A stretch of 46,327 bases of DNA from Deltaproteobacteria bacterium (GCA_020853705.1 JADYYK010000214.1:1-46327), one strand, 5' to 3'; numbered from the stretch's first letter, positions 36,301-44,163 are shown. Program-made: numbers and translations. Notes: a model not told the origin generated them from the letters alone.

Positions 36301-36884
36301 ATGGTGAAGGTCGTGGTGGAGCTGTTCTGGCCGTTCACCACGGAGCCGAAGTCCTGGGTGCCGGGCGAGATCGCCAGGGTGCCCGCGGCGAGACCGGTGC
36401 CGGTCAGTGCAGCGCGCGCGGTTCCACCGGGGCTGGCGGTGACCGCGAGCTCGGCGGCGGCGCCACCAGCGGCTGACGGCTGGAACGTGATCGTGATCGA
36501 GCAGGTGGCCGACGCAGCCAGCGCCTGCCCACCACAGGTATCCACCGCGATGGTGAAGGAGGAAGCCTGCGCACCACTCAGCGACGCGGTCACCGGCCCC
36601 GTTGGAGTTGCGCCGCCGTTCGTCAGGGTGAAAGTGGCGCCGCCCGAGATCTGGTCGATGGCGATCGATCCGAAGTCGTGGCTACCGCGATCCAGCGTCA
36701 TGCCGCCGCCGGGGGTCGGGATGCACCTGAACTTGTCCCCATACACGCCGTCGATATCGCAATAGGGAGCGGACGCCAGGGGGCATGGCTCATCCGCATT
36801 GCACTTGTAGGGGTTTCGTTTCGTACAGCTCGCCAGCGCCGTGACGCCCACGACCACGCTCACCCATCTCGTCAGCCTACGCAT
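33306..36884 (-). CDS. Giant surface lipoprotein: seven choice-of-anchor-D-type repeats plus right-handed beta-helix
   Basis: The 1192-residue protein has lipobox ALASC (C20), an excellent ribosome site (GGAGGACGGAG) and a short Cys-rich segment. Seven repeats of about 105 residues follow (about 63-805). Each starts like LSISPTSRDYG and carries two Cys, with the Ig-like fold seen in choice-of-anchor D / ASPM-SPD2-Hydin domains. A second Cys-rich stretch (about 808-845) leads to a parallel beta-helix domain (NSECVLSVSRSQISG, RNLIQGNNQGGISV) like pectate-lyase and right-handed-beta-helix proteins, ending in DMGADE. It probably stands off the cell surface and binds or cuts a polysaccharide; no catalytic residues are evident. 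Confidence 0.82.
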   Translation of the reverse strand: MRRLTRWVSVVVGVTALASCTKRNPYKCNADEPCPLASAPYCDIDGVYGDKFRCIPTPGGGMTLDRGSHDFGSIAIDQISGGATFTLTNGGATPTGPVTASLSGAQASSFTIAVDTCGGQALAASATCSITITFQPSAAGGAAAELAVTASPGGTARAALTGTGLAAGTLAISPGTQDFGSVVNGQNSSTTTFTITNPGASATGTVAASLSGADANQFTITSDGCTGQTLVAAGSCTLSARFNPATMGAKVGTLMVTATPGGSASAALSGMGLMPGALTISPTSRDYGPLPQGDTTGTPFVFTITNTGGASTGTLATALTGGGLDQFAITTNGCMGMVLASQATCTIAVRFAPTSAGAKSASLTITGNPGGSAAASLNGMGLAPATLSIVPTTQNYGNVVTSNNSTATLTVTNTGGVISGTPSVVLGGADMALFTVASNTCVAALAPSGTCSVTVRFAPTSTGLKAGTLTVSATPGGMAVAALSGTGIGPGALSISPTSRDLGPVLQGQMSTAFSFTVSNTGGVATSSLSTAISGSDSVHFMITSDMCTGQTLAPAATCMVSALFQPSSPGAKTASLSVSATMGGTAAATLNGTGLGPASLTITPTSATFGSVTISTTSAATSFTIRNTGGVSSGVPAASLGGTHPGDFNISGDTCTAALAPNATCTVQVTFRPTAAGSRSASLSVAASPGGSPAASLSGTGATPGVLSISPTTRDFGSVLQNTMGPTQVFTVTNTGGSTTSAITIDIGGTQANQFLSSADGCSGMTLAAGNSCMVTVRFVPTSTGGKSASLAATAGGSVSATLTGIGTECSSSTQCSGVRPFCELASGTCRACSANAECASEVCLPSLGSCQPASEILYVSTTGTDGGGCGTQGSPCRTLGVATGLLQSGRTTIRLRAGTYSEIAATKPGVFASTIVGNTRADTIIRGADVQFRSLTLRSLTVAPTGATVAISCGGSICSGYGAVTLADVLVSGGSRGVNGSECVLSVSRSQISGATGDGINVGDGTFSVQESSIIGNGGLGIVASSPMARIERNLIQGNNQGGISVIGGSGVVRNNIIVRNGNTVAYGAVQLSSGTSFDFNTVASNFGGTTAAVQCATATPVSNNIVWGNASTVYANCTWTYSDVQGGAPGAGNLDVDPAFVESSANNFHIAGSSPVRNVGSNAGAPAVDFDGDPRPSGGTVDMGADEVP

Positions 36885-37224
36885 CTCCGTCCTCCATCCG
36901 GGGTTCGACCACTCATCGGCGAGCCCGCGCGGATGTTGTGTGCGCCCCCCAGAAACTCTCGCGATGGGCCACTCAAGCACGCCGCTCGCAGATGCGGCAA
37001 GCTCAGTGCACTGCGGCGTCTTTGTTGATCCCGCATCGGGCCCACACGATCTCATGTACTTACCGTCACTAGGAAGATGAGGGCCGGAACGTAGGTCTCG
37101 ATCTGACCCGGCCCCCCAGCGATGGGGGGCCGGTTTCGTTTCGTGGACAGGTCGATTGTTCGCGTTTTCTTCACTATCTGGGCAATGAAGTATCAGGGGT
37201 GTATGTGGTCCCGGGTGGCGGATC
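36885..37224. other. 340-bp divergent intergenic region
   Basis: No credible gene lies between the divergent starts of the surface lipoprotein and the double-zincin protein. The only strong signal is a plus-strand terminator-like hairpin at 37108-37140. Promoters cannot be placed with confidence on either strand. Confidence 0.5.
37108..37140 (+). terminator. Orphan intrinsic terminator or attenuator
   Basis: A perfect 10-bp stem (CCGGCCCCCC / GGGGGGCCGG) with the loop AGCGAT is followed by TTTCGTTT. No plus-strand gene ends here, and the next plus-strand start is 85 nt downstream. Confidence 0.65.
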
Positions 37225-38715
37225 ATGGCCATGAAGAGGCTGGCTTCTCGGGGATTCGAGGCGGATGTCGCGGAGGTGGAGGGCGCGGGGGAGGAGGCGG
37301 CGGTCGGCAAGCGGTCGCTCACCGAGGGGCTGGCGCGACGCGGGGAGGGCGCCGGCGAGGCCGGGGAGCCGGCGGCGCAGGATGGGCCGATCCAGCTGCC
37401 CGAGGGGCTGCGCGGGCGGCTGGAGGCCAGCGCGGGGGCGGACCTCGGCGGCGTGCGGCTACACACCGGGGCGGCGGCGGCGCGGTCGGCGGCGGTGCTG
37501 GGGGCGCGCGCCTATGCGGTCGGGCAGGACGTGCACTTCGGCGCCGGCGAGTACGCGCCCGGCACCGCCGAGGGCGACCACCTGGTGGCGCACGAGGTCG
37601 CGCACACCCTGCAGCAGCGCGGCGGAGGCGAGGCGGGCGCCCAGCTGTCCAGCGCCAGCGCGGTCGGCGGCGTGGGCGATCCGGCCGAGCAGGCGGCGGA
37701 CGCGTTCGCGGACGCGGCGCTGCGGGGCGACCGGCACCCGGTGGCGCCCGCGGCCGCGGCGGTACGCCTCAAGCCGACGGGCGGGCGGGCAGCCACGCCG
37801 TCGGGCCCGACGCCCCCGGGTGGCGCGCCCGCCGGCGCCGACGCCGAGAAGACTGGGATGGCGCGGCTGCTCGAGCTGGCGGCGCTGCCCAGCCTGGGGC
37901 TGGCCGAGCTGGCCGAGGCGCAGCGCCTGGTCATGCAGCTGCCGCCCGACGAGTTTCGCGCCTTCCTGAACCAGGCCGCCACCAGCGGGCTGTGCCAGAC
38001 GCTGATGCTCGGCGAGCTGGCCACCGCGGCCTTCGGCTGGGCGCCGCTCCTGAACTCGACCGCGCGCGAGGTCCGCCTCGACACCGTGGTCATCGGCACG
38101 GTGGCGGACACCAACGCCGCCAGCGCCCAGTTCGAGCGCGCGCGCGACGTCTTCCGCGAGCAGCAGGTCGGGCTCGAGCTCGAGCTCAGCAGCATGAAGC
38201 TGGTCGATCCCCGGGAGGCCAAGGAGCTCGGCGGGGACAGCGAGCTCCAGGTCGGAGGCTTCCAGGAATACAAGATCTCGAAGGAGATCATGAACCTCAT
38301 CGACCGCTACGCCAGCGCGGGCAAGCTCACCGTGATCTGGGTGCCGACCTTCAGCTCGGGCAATCGCGGCCTCACCCTCACGCCCGAGCTGTTCTCGGCC
38401 AAGAAGGCCGAGCTGGCGGGGCGCGCCGCCATCCTGATCGACAGCAGCCTGTCACGCGAGGACACCCTGGCGCACGAGCTCGGCCACGCCCTCGGCGCCG
38501 ACGCCAGCGGGCTGCCCCACGTGCGCAGCGAGGCCGCCAATGGGGACCAGATCCTCTACAGCGGTGACAACCTGATGGCGACCGGCGACGAGCGCGCCGC
38601 CGACGCCGCCGCGAACAAGCGCGAGAAACCGGCCGATCACCTCGACCCGGAGCAGATCGCCTTCATGCGCGAGAGCATCTACGTGACCCTGGGCAAGAAG
38701 GGTAACAACCAGTAG
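37225..38715 (+). CDS. DUF4157 (eCIS-core) protein with a second C-terminal zincin
   Basis: The 496-residue protein has no signal peptide. Residues of about 55-132 are the DUF4157 / eCIS-core domain (LPEGLRGRLEASAGADL, VRLHTG, AYAVGQDVHFG, HLVAHEVAHTLQQ) with HExxH at 123-127. An Ala/Pro/Gly linker (about 165-210) leads to an unrelated C-terminal region that holds a second zinc motif, HELGHALG (H417, E418, H421, G424), followed by LPHV and a Met-turn-like NLM (449-451) as in metzincin-like peptidases. Such two-part proteins are typical cargo of extracellular contractile injection systems, with the second domain as effector. No tube, sheath or baseplate gene is in the window. Confidence 0.78.
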   Translation: MAMKRLASRGFEADVAEVEGAGEEAAVGKRSLTEGLARRGEGAGEAGEPAAQDGPIQLPEGLRGRLEASAGADLGGVRLHTGAAAARSAAVLGARAYAVGQDVHFGAGEYAPGTAEGDHLVAHEVAHTLQQRGGGEAGAQLSSASAVGGVGDPAEQAADAFADAALRGDRHPVAPAAAAVRLKPTGGRAATPSGPTPPGGAPAGADAEKTGMARLLELAALPSLGLAELAEAQRLVMQLPPDEFRAFLNQAATSGLCQTLMLGELATAAFGWAPLLNSTAREVRLDTVVIGTVADTNAASAQFERARDVFREQQVGLELELSSMKLVDPREAKELGGDSELQVGGFQEYKISKEIMNLIDRYASAGKLTVIWVPTFSSGNRGLTLTPELFSAKKAELAGRAAILIDSSLSREDTLAHELGHALGADASGLPHVRSEAANGDQILYSGDNLMATGDERAADAAANKREKPADHLDPEQIAFMRESIYVTLGKKGNNQ

Positions 38716-38743
38716 GCGCTATCCGCAGACGGCGCCGCGCCGG

Positions 38744-39838
38744 TCAGGGCGCCGTGAACTGAGCGCGGACGGCGCGGAAGGCCAGGCTGACCGAGAGAGA
38801 GTCGCGGCCGGTGCGCAGGGGGTTCGGGGCCCAGGTGCCGGCGTTGTCGTAGAGGTCGAGGTCGGGGGCGAACATCGCGCCGACGAGGGGGCTCTGTTGC
38901 AGGTCGGTGGCGGTGATGGTGCCGTCACCGTTGCTGTCGAAGAACTGCTTCACCGTGGTGCAGGAGCTCCCGCACGGGACCTGCTGGGCGATGGCGTTGA
39001 CCTGGGCGGCGATGGCGGGGAGGACGATGGTGTTCACGTCGCTCTGGCGCCAGGCGCCGCGCAGGCGGCCCTCGAGCAGGCCGGCGGCCGTGACCTGGGC
39101 CTCCAGGCGGGCGCCGACCAGAGGCAGCAGGGCGGTGCGACCGTCGCCGATGGGCAGGCGCAGGTGGACCGTGGGAGGCGCCGGCAGCGTGCGGGGGTGC
39201 GTGCTGGCGTACTGCGAGGCCAGCAGGACCCCCGAGTAGATCGCGGCGGGCTTGCTGGGGTTGACCGCGAAGCTGCCCGAGCCGGTGAAGTCGGGGCCGC
39301 TGCTGGAGACGGCGACGTGCTGGCGCAGGATCGGCGCGGTGTCGGCGAGCAGGGTGGGATCGCTGGTGTCGAAGCCGATGAGCTGCAGGTCCTCGCCGGC
39401 GGCCAGGCTGGCGTTCATCACGGCCTGCAGCGAGGCGCCGGACTGCGCCATCACCGCGACGATGGCGCCGTACTGGTTCTCGCCGCTGCCGTCGCCGTCG
39501 TGATCGAACGCGAAGGCGCTGGCGCTGCTCGGCAGCGTGATCTCGCTGATGACGTAGCGCAGGGTCTGGCGCGGGCCGCCGTCCAGGGTGACGCGGGCGT
39601 CGCTGCCGGGGCTGGCGTCGCTGCCCGGGCTGGCGTCGCCGCCGGGGCTGGCGTCGCTGCCGGGGCTGGCGTCGCTGCCGGGGCTGGCGTCGCTGCCGGG
39701 GTGGTTGCCGGCGTCGTCGCTGACGGCGACCGCGCCGTCGCTGGTGCTGGCGCCGGCGTCGCCGCGCGGCGGCACGGTGTACGAGCTGTCACAGCCGAGC
39801 GCGACGACGAGGAACGGCAGAAGCAAGGCCGATTTCAT
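38744..39838 (-). CDS. Repeat-bearing secreted lipoprotein
   Basis: The 364-residue protein has lipobox VALGC (C16), followed by an acidic Ser/Asp tether with six PGSDAS-type hexapeptides (47-82). The rest is soluble, with FDSNGDGTITATDL matching an EF-hand-like calcium loop and a nearby CGSSC pair. I recognise no enzyme family. It is probably outer-membrane-anchored and calcium-binding. It converges on the double-zincin gene with 28 bp between the stops. Confidence 0.7.
   Translation of the reverse strand: MKSALLLPFLVVALGCDSSYTVPPRGDAGASTSDGAVAVSDDAGNHPGSDASPGSDASPGSDASPGGDASPGSDASPGSDARVTLDGGPRQTLRYVISEITLPSSASAFAFDHDGDGSGENQYGAIVAVMAQSGASLQAVMNASLAAGEDLQLIGFDTSDPTLLADTAPILRQHVAVSSSGPDFTGSGSFAVNPSKPAAIYSGVLLASQYASTHPRTLPAPPTVHLRLPIGDGRTALLPLVGARLEAQVTAAGLLEGRLRGAWRQSDVNTIVLPAIAAQVNAIAQQVPCGSSCTTVKQFFDSNGDGTITATDLQQSPLVGAMFAPDLDLYDNAGTWAPNPLRTGRDSLSVSLAFRAVRAQFTAP
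39593..39700 (-). repeat. Six 18-bp tandem repeats coding PGSDAS
   Basis: Six consecutive 18-bp units encode PGSDAS, with one PGGDAS and a final PGSDAR. They form the tether between the lipid anchor and the folded domain. Confidence 0.8.
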
Positions 39839-39907
39839 GGCGCATTCCTACCCCGCGCGGGCCGGCAGAACACGCCAACTCGCCCCACGATTGCGCCACC
39901 ACGCCGG

Positions 39908-40963
39908 TCAGCCGCGGGCGACCGCCCGGGCCATGACCAGCTGGACCTCGGCCCAGACGTCGGTGAGCTCCATCGGCTGGAAGTCGGGCTTGCCGAAGCG
40001 AGCCTTGCACAGGGCGTAGACCGCGCGGTTATAGGGCACCGCGAGGCCGTGACGGTCGGCCAGGGCGATGAAGTGGCCGTTCAGGGTGTCGAGCTCGCTG
40101 TCGGTGCCGCCGCGCTGCAGGACGTCCTGGGCCATGCTGCTGATGACCATCTTCTTGACGTTCTTCTCGAAGGCGCCGCGGGTCAGGCGCTGCGGCAGCG
40201 TGGCCGCCGCGCGCATCAGCCACCAGGGCGGCATGCCGCCGATGCGGCACTCCTTGTGGCCGGCGGCGCGCACGATCTGGGTGCCCTCGTAGGTCAGGTT
40301 GGTCAGGATCTGCTGGAACAGCGCGCGATCCTCGATCGGGCGCATGGGGTGACCGATCAGCGCCTGCAGCGAGTTGGTCAGGTTGACGACCATCTTGCTG
40401 TACGCCGCGTCCTGGAACACGTCGGTGTGCACCGTCTCGACACCCTTGCCGAGCAGCGTGGTCAGCCAGCGCGCCTCGTCCTTGCACGAGCCGTCGGGCG
40501 TGCCCAGCACCAGGGGGCCCTTCTTCTGGTAGCCGACCACGCCGGGCTCGTCGATCCAGGCGTTGTAGCCGACGATGCCGAAGACCACGCGCGAGAAGTG
40601 GCGCGGCACGATGCGCTGGTTATCGACCCCGTTCTGCAGCGCCAGCACGACGGGCTTGTCACCCAGCTCGGCGCGCAGCATGGCGCACACCTTGTCGAGG
40701 CTGTAGGTCTTGACCGCGACGATGACGACGTCAGGCGGCGGCGCGTCGCCCAGGCGCGAGATGGCCTTCACCTTGGTGGTCCGGGCGCGCGCGCGCTCGC
40801 CTCCCAGGTACAGGGTCAGGCCACGCTGGTTCAGCACCTCGGCGATCGCAGGCATGTCGAGCAGCCAGGTCGCGTCGTGGTGCTCGGCCAGCCAGCCGCC
40901 GACGGTGGCGCCCACGGCGCCGGCGCCGAAGACGAGGACATTGGGCTTGGCGGGCAGGCTCAT
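39908..40963 (-). CDS. Ketopantoate reductase (PanE/ApbA) family dehydrogenase
   Basis: The 351-residue NAD(P)-dependent 2-hydroxyacid dehydrogenase has GAGAVGATVGGWLAE at the N terminus. VKTYSLDKV and LQNGVDN follow, with the catalytic Lys region DAAYSKMVVNLTNSLQAL. Canonical PanE makes pantoate, but the family is broad. The gene overlaps the acetoacetate-decarboxylase-like gene (ATGA) and no other pantothenate gene is near, so another 2-keto acid substrate is quite possible. Confidence 0.78.
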   Translation of the reverse strand: MSLPAKPNVLVFGAGAVGATVGGWLAEHHDATWLLDMPAIAEVLNQRGLTLYLGGERARARTTKVKAISRLGDAPPPDVVIVAVKTYSLDKVCAMLRAELGDKPVVLALQNGVDNQRIVPRHFSRVVFGIVGYNAWIDEPGVVGYQKKGPLVLGTPDGSCKDEARWLTTLLGKGVETVHTDVFQDAAYSKMVVNLTNSLQALIGHPMRPIEDRALFQQILTNLTYEGTQIVRAAGHKECRIGGMPPWWLMRAAATLPQRLTRGAFEKNVKKMVISSMAQDVLQRGGTDSELDTLNGHFIALADRHGLAVPYNRAVYALCKARFGKPDFQPMELTDVWAEVQLVMARAVARG

Positions 40964-41838
40964 GCGTCGATCTCGAAGTCGTCGAGGGGCAGGTCGAAGG
41001 CGGCGTTCATGCTCGGGGTGTAGCGGAACTGGAACGGGTGCGGCTCGATCTGGAGGTCGCGCAGGATGCGCGCCGACGGGCCGCTGCCGATGGTCAGCGC
41101 CGGGCGCGCCGGCTGCATGCCCTTGCGCAGCAAGGTGGCCATGTGCTTCTCGACCCAGAAGCGACCCTTGAAGCAGGTCTTGGCCTTGCGGATGCGGCCG
41201 TCGAGCTGCGAGTAGACCCAGCTCTCGACGTCGAAGTCGGTGGGCGTCCCTGTGGTCGGGACGCGCAGCTCGAAGTATGGCGTGCCGTCGTCCTCGCGCG
41301 CGGTGGTCAGGCACTCCGTGCCGACGCGCTCGATGTCGATCTGCTGCGTCACCTTGGGCAGGCCCCACAGGCGGTTGCCGCGCAGCTGGTTCTCGCGCGA
41401 GGTCACCGGCATGCCGAAGACGTAGTAGCCGAAGCGCGGGAACAGCTGCGACGCCAGCATGGGCAGCACCGGCGGGCGCACGCGCGCGTTGGCCATCACC
41501 GGGATGGTCATCGCGATCTCGTTGTAGGGCCACACGCCGAGGACCTGCCGATACTGGTAGCAGGAGAAGATCACCAGCGTGCGTCCACGCGGCATGCGCA
41601 CCGGCTCCAGCTTGGGGTGCGGCATGATGGCGCGCGCGGCCTCGAGGTCGCACATGAAGATGCCGATGGCGCAGCCGACGTCGCCATACAGGGTCGGGAA
41701 CAGATAGCGCTTCTCGATGCCGTTCTCGAGCGCGAGCGGCGCCCGCGCCGGCCGCAGCGTCATGCGCTTGAAGAAGGGCGCCTCGAACTCGCCCTTGTTG
41801 TCGGGCGCGTCGCTCCGGACCTCACGTGTGGCCTGCAT
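40960..41838 (-). CDS. Acetoacetate decarboxylase family protein
   Basis: The 292-residue protein resembles ADC-like enzymes: FSCYQYRQVLGVWPYNE mid-chain, then GNRLWGLPKVTQQ. K162 in WGLPK matches the Schiff-base Lys of the clostridial enzyme, but the second Lys of the usual PKK is Val, so the tuned pKa of true decarboxylases may be missing. Many ADC-like proteins in biosynthetic loci act as cyclases or hydratases. AACACT lies 6 nt before the ATG and there is no Shine-Dalgarno. It is translationally coupled to the ketopantoate-reductase-like gene. Confidence 0.75.
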   Translation of the reverse strand: MQATREVRSDAPDNKGEFEAPFFKRMTLRPARAPLALENGIEKRYLFPTLYGDVGCAIGIFMCDLEAARAIMPHPKLEPVRMPRGRTLVIFSCYQYRQVLGVWPYNEIAMTIPVMANARVRPPVLPMLASQLFPRFGYYVFGMPVTSRENQLRGNRLWGLPKVTQQIDIERVGTECLTTAREDDGTPYFELRVPTTGTPTDFDVESWVYSQLDGRIRKAKTCFKGRFWVEKHMATLLRKGMQPARPALTIGSGPSARILRDLQIEPHPFQFRYTPSMNAAFDLPLDDFEIDA

Positions 41839-41891
41839 CCGCGGAGTGTTGCCACGAACCGGCCACGGGGATCAAGGCGCCAGACGCGACG

Positions 41892-43127
41892 TCAGAACAG
41901 GATGCGCTCCGGGGCGCCGCCGGCCCAGAAGCGTCCCACGGCCTGCTGCAGGGTGTTCGGGGCCACGCCGGTGTGCCAACCGGGGTCGCTGATGCTGAGC
42001 ACGTGGTAGACGTTGGCGCCTGACCACAGCCAATCGACCCCCACCAGCGAGGCGTCGGCCGCGCTCTGCCACAGCGCGTAGTCCAGGTTGGGGCCGTGCA
42101 GGAAGCCGCCGATGCGACTGTCGCGGCGGCTCTGCTGCAGAAACACCGGCATCAGCGCGCGGATGTGGGGATACCAGCCCAGCCCGAACCAGCAGTCGAT
42201 GGGGTCGGTGACGGCGGCCTCGCACACCGGGTCGAGCCGCGAGGCCCAGAAGTTGCGCGCGTTGCGCCAGACCTCGCGGTCGGTCGTCGTGGTGTTGATG
42301 ATGGGGTACGCGGGCTCGGCCCAGTCGAACATCCAGCCGGCGTCGAGGAACAGCCGGAGGCGCCCTGCAGCCGTGGTCCGGGGCAGATGGGTGGCGACCA
42401 TGCGGGCGTTGAAGTGGGCGCCGTGGGCGCCGGCGGAGTTGCCCATGAGCAGGACGCGCAGGTCTGGTCGCGAATCGTCGAGACCATAGCGCTGCCGCAA
42501 GAGCTCGATCAACGCGGCCGCGTTGCTGTGGCCCGAGAAGAACCAGCCGCGCACCGGATCGCCGGTGGTGGGTCGCCGCGTCGTCGTGCTGCCGCTCCAG
42601 AAGTCGCTCGAGCAGTAGTGTGCCTGGACCTGGTTTGCGCCGGCGAAGTCGGGGTTGCTCACCGGGTCGCGGCTCAGGGCACCGCGGCCGGGGCCGACCA
42701 CCAGGGTGCCGTCGGGGACCGGGATGGTCGTGGTCAGGTCGGGGTCGTCGATCAGTCGCTGCGCGCACGAGAGGGCGTTGTCGTCGCACCCCACCCCGCC
42801 CTCGAAGTTGATGACCCAGATCGGGCTGGCGGGGTTCAGGCGCACGTAGGCCGCGAACGGGGTGCCGTCGTTGCAGCGCGCGCCGGCCCAGCGGGCGTCG
42901 CGCTCGGCGGGCTTGACGACCTCGAACCGGAGGGCGGGGCCGGCGGCGTCGGCGGCGGCCTCGGCGTCGCCCGCCGCGTCCTCGAGCGGGCCAGCGTCGG
43001 AGGCGGCCGCATCGGGCTGGGCGCCATCGGACGGGTCGTCGTCAGAGCCGTCCGAACAGGCCGGAGTCACGGCCAGCCCCAGCACCAGCACGCCACACCA
43101 CCACGTCCACCGCGTCCACCGCATCAT
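41892..43127 (-). CDS. Notum / pectin-acetylesterase-like lipoprotein
   Basis: The 411-residue secreted esterase has lipobox VTPAC (C24) and a long Asp/Ala tether. The catalytic part starts at CNDGTPFAAYV, with WVINFEGGVGC (oxyanion loop), YCSSDFWSG and GNSAGAHG, whose Ser near residue 230 is the nucleophile. The late DPGWHTG supplies a possible His. These are the hallmarks of the pectin acetylesterase/Notum family of carbohydrate or lipid deacylases. Myxobacterial relatives are mostly uncharacterised. Confidence 0.82.
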   Translation of the reverse strand: MMRWTRWTWWCGVLVLGLAVTPACSDGSDDDPSDGAQPDAAASDAGPLEDAAGDAEAAADAAGPALRFEVVKPAERDARWAGARCNDGTPFAAYVRLNPASPIWVINFEGGVGCDDNALSCAQRLIDDPDLTTTIPVPDGTLVVGPGRGALSRDPVSNPDFAGANQVQAHYCSSDFWSGSTTTRRPTTGDPVRGWFFSGHSNAAALIELLRQRYGLDDSRPDLRVLLMGNSAGAHGAHFNARMVATHLPRTTAAGRLRLFLDAGWMFDWAEPAYPIINTTTTDREVWRNARNFWASRLDPVCEAAVTDPIDCWFGLGWYPHIRALMPVFLQQSRRDSRIGGFLHGPNLDYALWQSAADASLVGVDWLWSGANVYHVLSISDPGWHTGVAPNTLQQAVGRFWAGGAPERILF

Positions 43128-43267
43128 CCCGATTCGACCCAGCGGCCGCGCCTTGGTTAAGCGCGTACACGAGCCCCATGCTGCCGCTGCCGCCGGGGCC
43201 CCGCGGGCGCCACGGCGGTGAGGTTGCAGCTCAGCGCCGTCCGCGGCTAGACATCATTGACAGCACG

Positions 43268-43822
43268 TCAATTTTTCGCGGCGCTCTCGCGCAGGATCTT
43301 GGCGAAGTGCTGGTTGTGGCACGACACCGAGTCGAAGTGGAGCCTGACCGCGCGGCAGCGCAGGGTGTGGCCGCGCCGACGAAACGGCGGCAGCCAGCGC
43401 GTGATCAGGTAGCCGGTGACGACCAGCGCCGCCCAGCCGCCGAACAGCACCACGCTGTACTGCGCGGTGCGCGGCGCGGTGAAGCGGTTGGCCGCCAGCA
43501 GCGCCGCCAGCAGGCCCAGGGTCCAGCCCAGGAAGCGCACCATCGACGTCAACGCCGACACCGCCGAGCACGAGCTGCACTTGGGCAGCGCGAGCGAGAC
43601 CTGGTAGGTCATGCGCCCGCCCGAGGTCTGCGTCGACGTGCGCTCGGTGCGCGCCAGGCAGCAGCTGCACAGCTTGGGCATGGTGAAGCCCTTGCCCAGC
43701 ACCAGCACCCCGAGCTGCACGCCGGTCGGATCGAGCTGACACTTCGGGCAGCGCCCGCGCGCGTCGGTCGCGGCGAGGACCTCACCGCAGCCGGGGCAGC
43801 GCAGGGTGTCGGGGCCGGCCAC
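43268..43822 (-). CDS. Zinc-ribbon membrane protein of unknown function
   Basis: The 184-residue protein begins with a zinc ribbon (CPGC...CPKC, residues 9-28), with further Cys pairs (CSCC, CSSC) and then two membrane helices (about 95-112 and 125-143). A Cys/His-containing cytoplasmic tail follows. It lies one base after the glycine-zipper lipoprotein gene, forming a pair. No named family recognised. Confidence 0.6.
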   Translation of the reverse strand: MAGPDTLRCPGCGEVLAATDARGRCPKCQLDPTGVQLGVLVLGKGFTMPKLCSCCLARTERTSTQTSGGRMTYQVSLALPKCSSCSAVSALTSMVRFLGWTLGLLAALLAANRFTAPRTAQYSVVLFGGWAALVVTGYLITRWLPPFRRRGHTLRCRAVRLHFDSVSCHNQHFAKILRESAAKN

Positions 43823-43823
43823 C

Positions 43824-44093
43824 TCAGTTGCTCATGTTGGCGCGGTAGGGCCCCGACTTGCCGGCGTCGCGCAGGACCAGCAGCAGGACGACGCCGCCGA
43901 TCACGACGGCCGTGCCGACGCCGATGGCCGCCCCCAGCGCGGCGTCACCGCCATCATGGTCGATGCTGTAGCCGACGGCGCCGCCGACGACGGCGCTGCC
44001 CACGGTGACCGCGGCGACCGTCCTGCAGCCGCCACTCGACAGCGCGCAGGTCAGCACCAGCAGCCACCCGATCAACCACCTGCGCGCTTGCAT
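43824..44093 (-). CDS. Glycine-zipper lipoprotein
   Basis: The 89-residue small lipoprotein has a signal peptide and lipobox SSGGC. A Gly/Ala/Val-rich helix follows (VGSAVVGGAVGYSID, ALGAAIGVGTAVVIGG) of the glycine-zipper type found in SlyB-like or membrane-inserting proteins. The start MQARRW is preferred over upstream ATGs because it opens the signal peptide. The 57-bp repeat copy begins 14 bases upstream. Confidence 0.6.
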   Translation of the reverse strand: MQARRWLIGWLLVLTCALSSGGCRTVAAVTVGSAVVGGAVGYSIDHDGGDAALGAAIGVGTAVVIGGVVLLLVLRDAGKSGPYRANMSN

Positions 44094-44106
44094 CGGCCCC
44101 CGCGCA

Positions 44107-44163
44107 GAGAGTATCAGCTCCGGCGCGACGGGGCGTGGCTGGCGACGGCAGAGATCGCGCCGC
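44107..44163. repeat. Direct repeat, copy 1 (57 bp)
   Basis: This stretch is nearly identical to 44429-44486, including a perfect 37-bp core starting ATCAGCTCCGGCGCG, with two substitutions and one inserted base outside it. It lies upstream of the two divergent small lipoprotein genes, while copy 2 is the 3' end of the PH-like gene. Confidence 0.85.

Noticed and set aside
36885..37466. N-terminal extension of the repeat lipoprotein frame beyond 36884
   Set aside because: The ATG at 36884 has an excellent ribosome site and opens a lipoprotein signal peptide. The upstream part is low-complexity and antisense to the double-zincin gene.
38729..38755. 8-bp inverted repeat at the end of two convergent genes
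   Set aside because: It has no T run on either strand and overlaps the last codons of the lipoprotein gene. It could be a weak bidirectional terminator but the evidence is thin.
38897..41023. 708-codon plus-strand frame opposite the lipoprotein and reductase genes
   Set aside because: It is a shadow: Ala/Gly/His-rich with no motif, and the minus-strand genes have lipobox and Rossmann motifs.
43256..43276. Hairpin ATTGAC/GTCAAT followed by five T residues
   Set aside because: The stem is only 6 bp and A/T-rich, and the T run is on the plus strand where no gene ends. It overlaps the stop of a minus-strand gene, so I do not call it a terminator.
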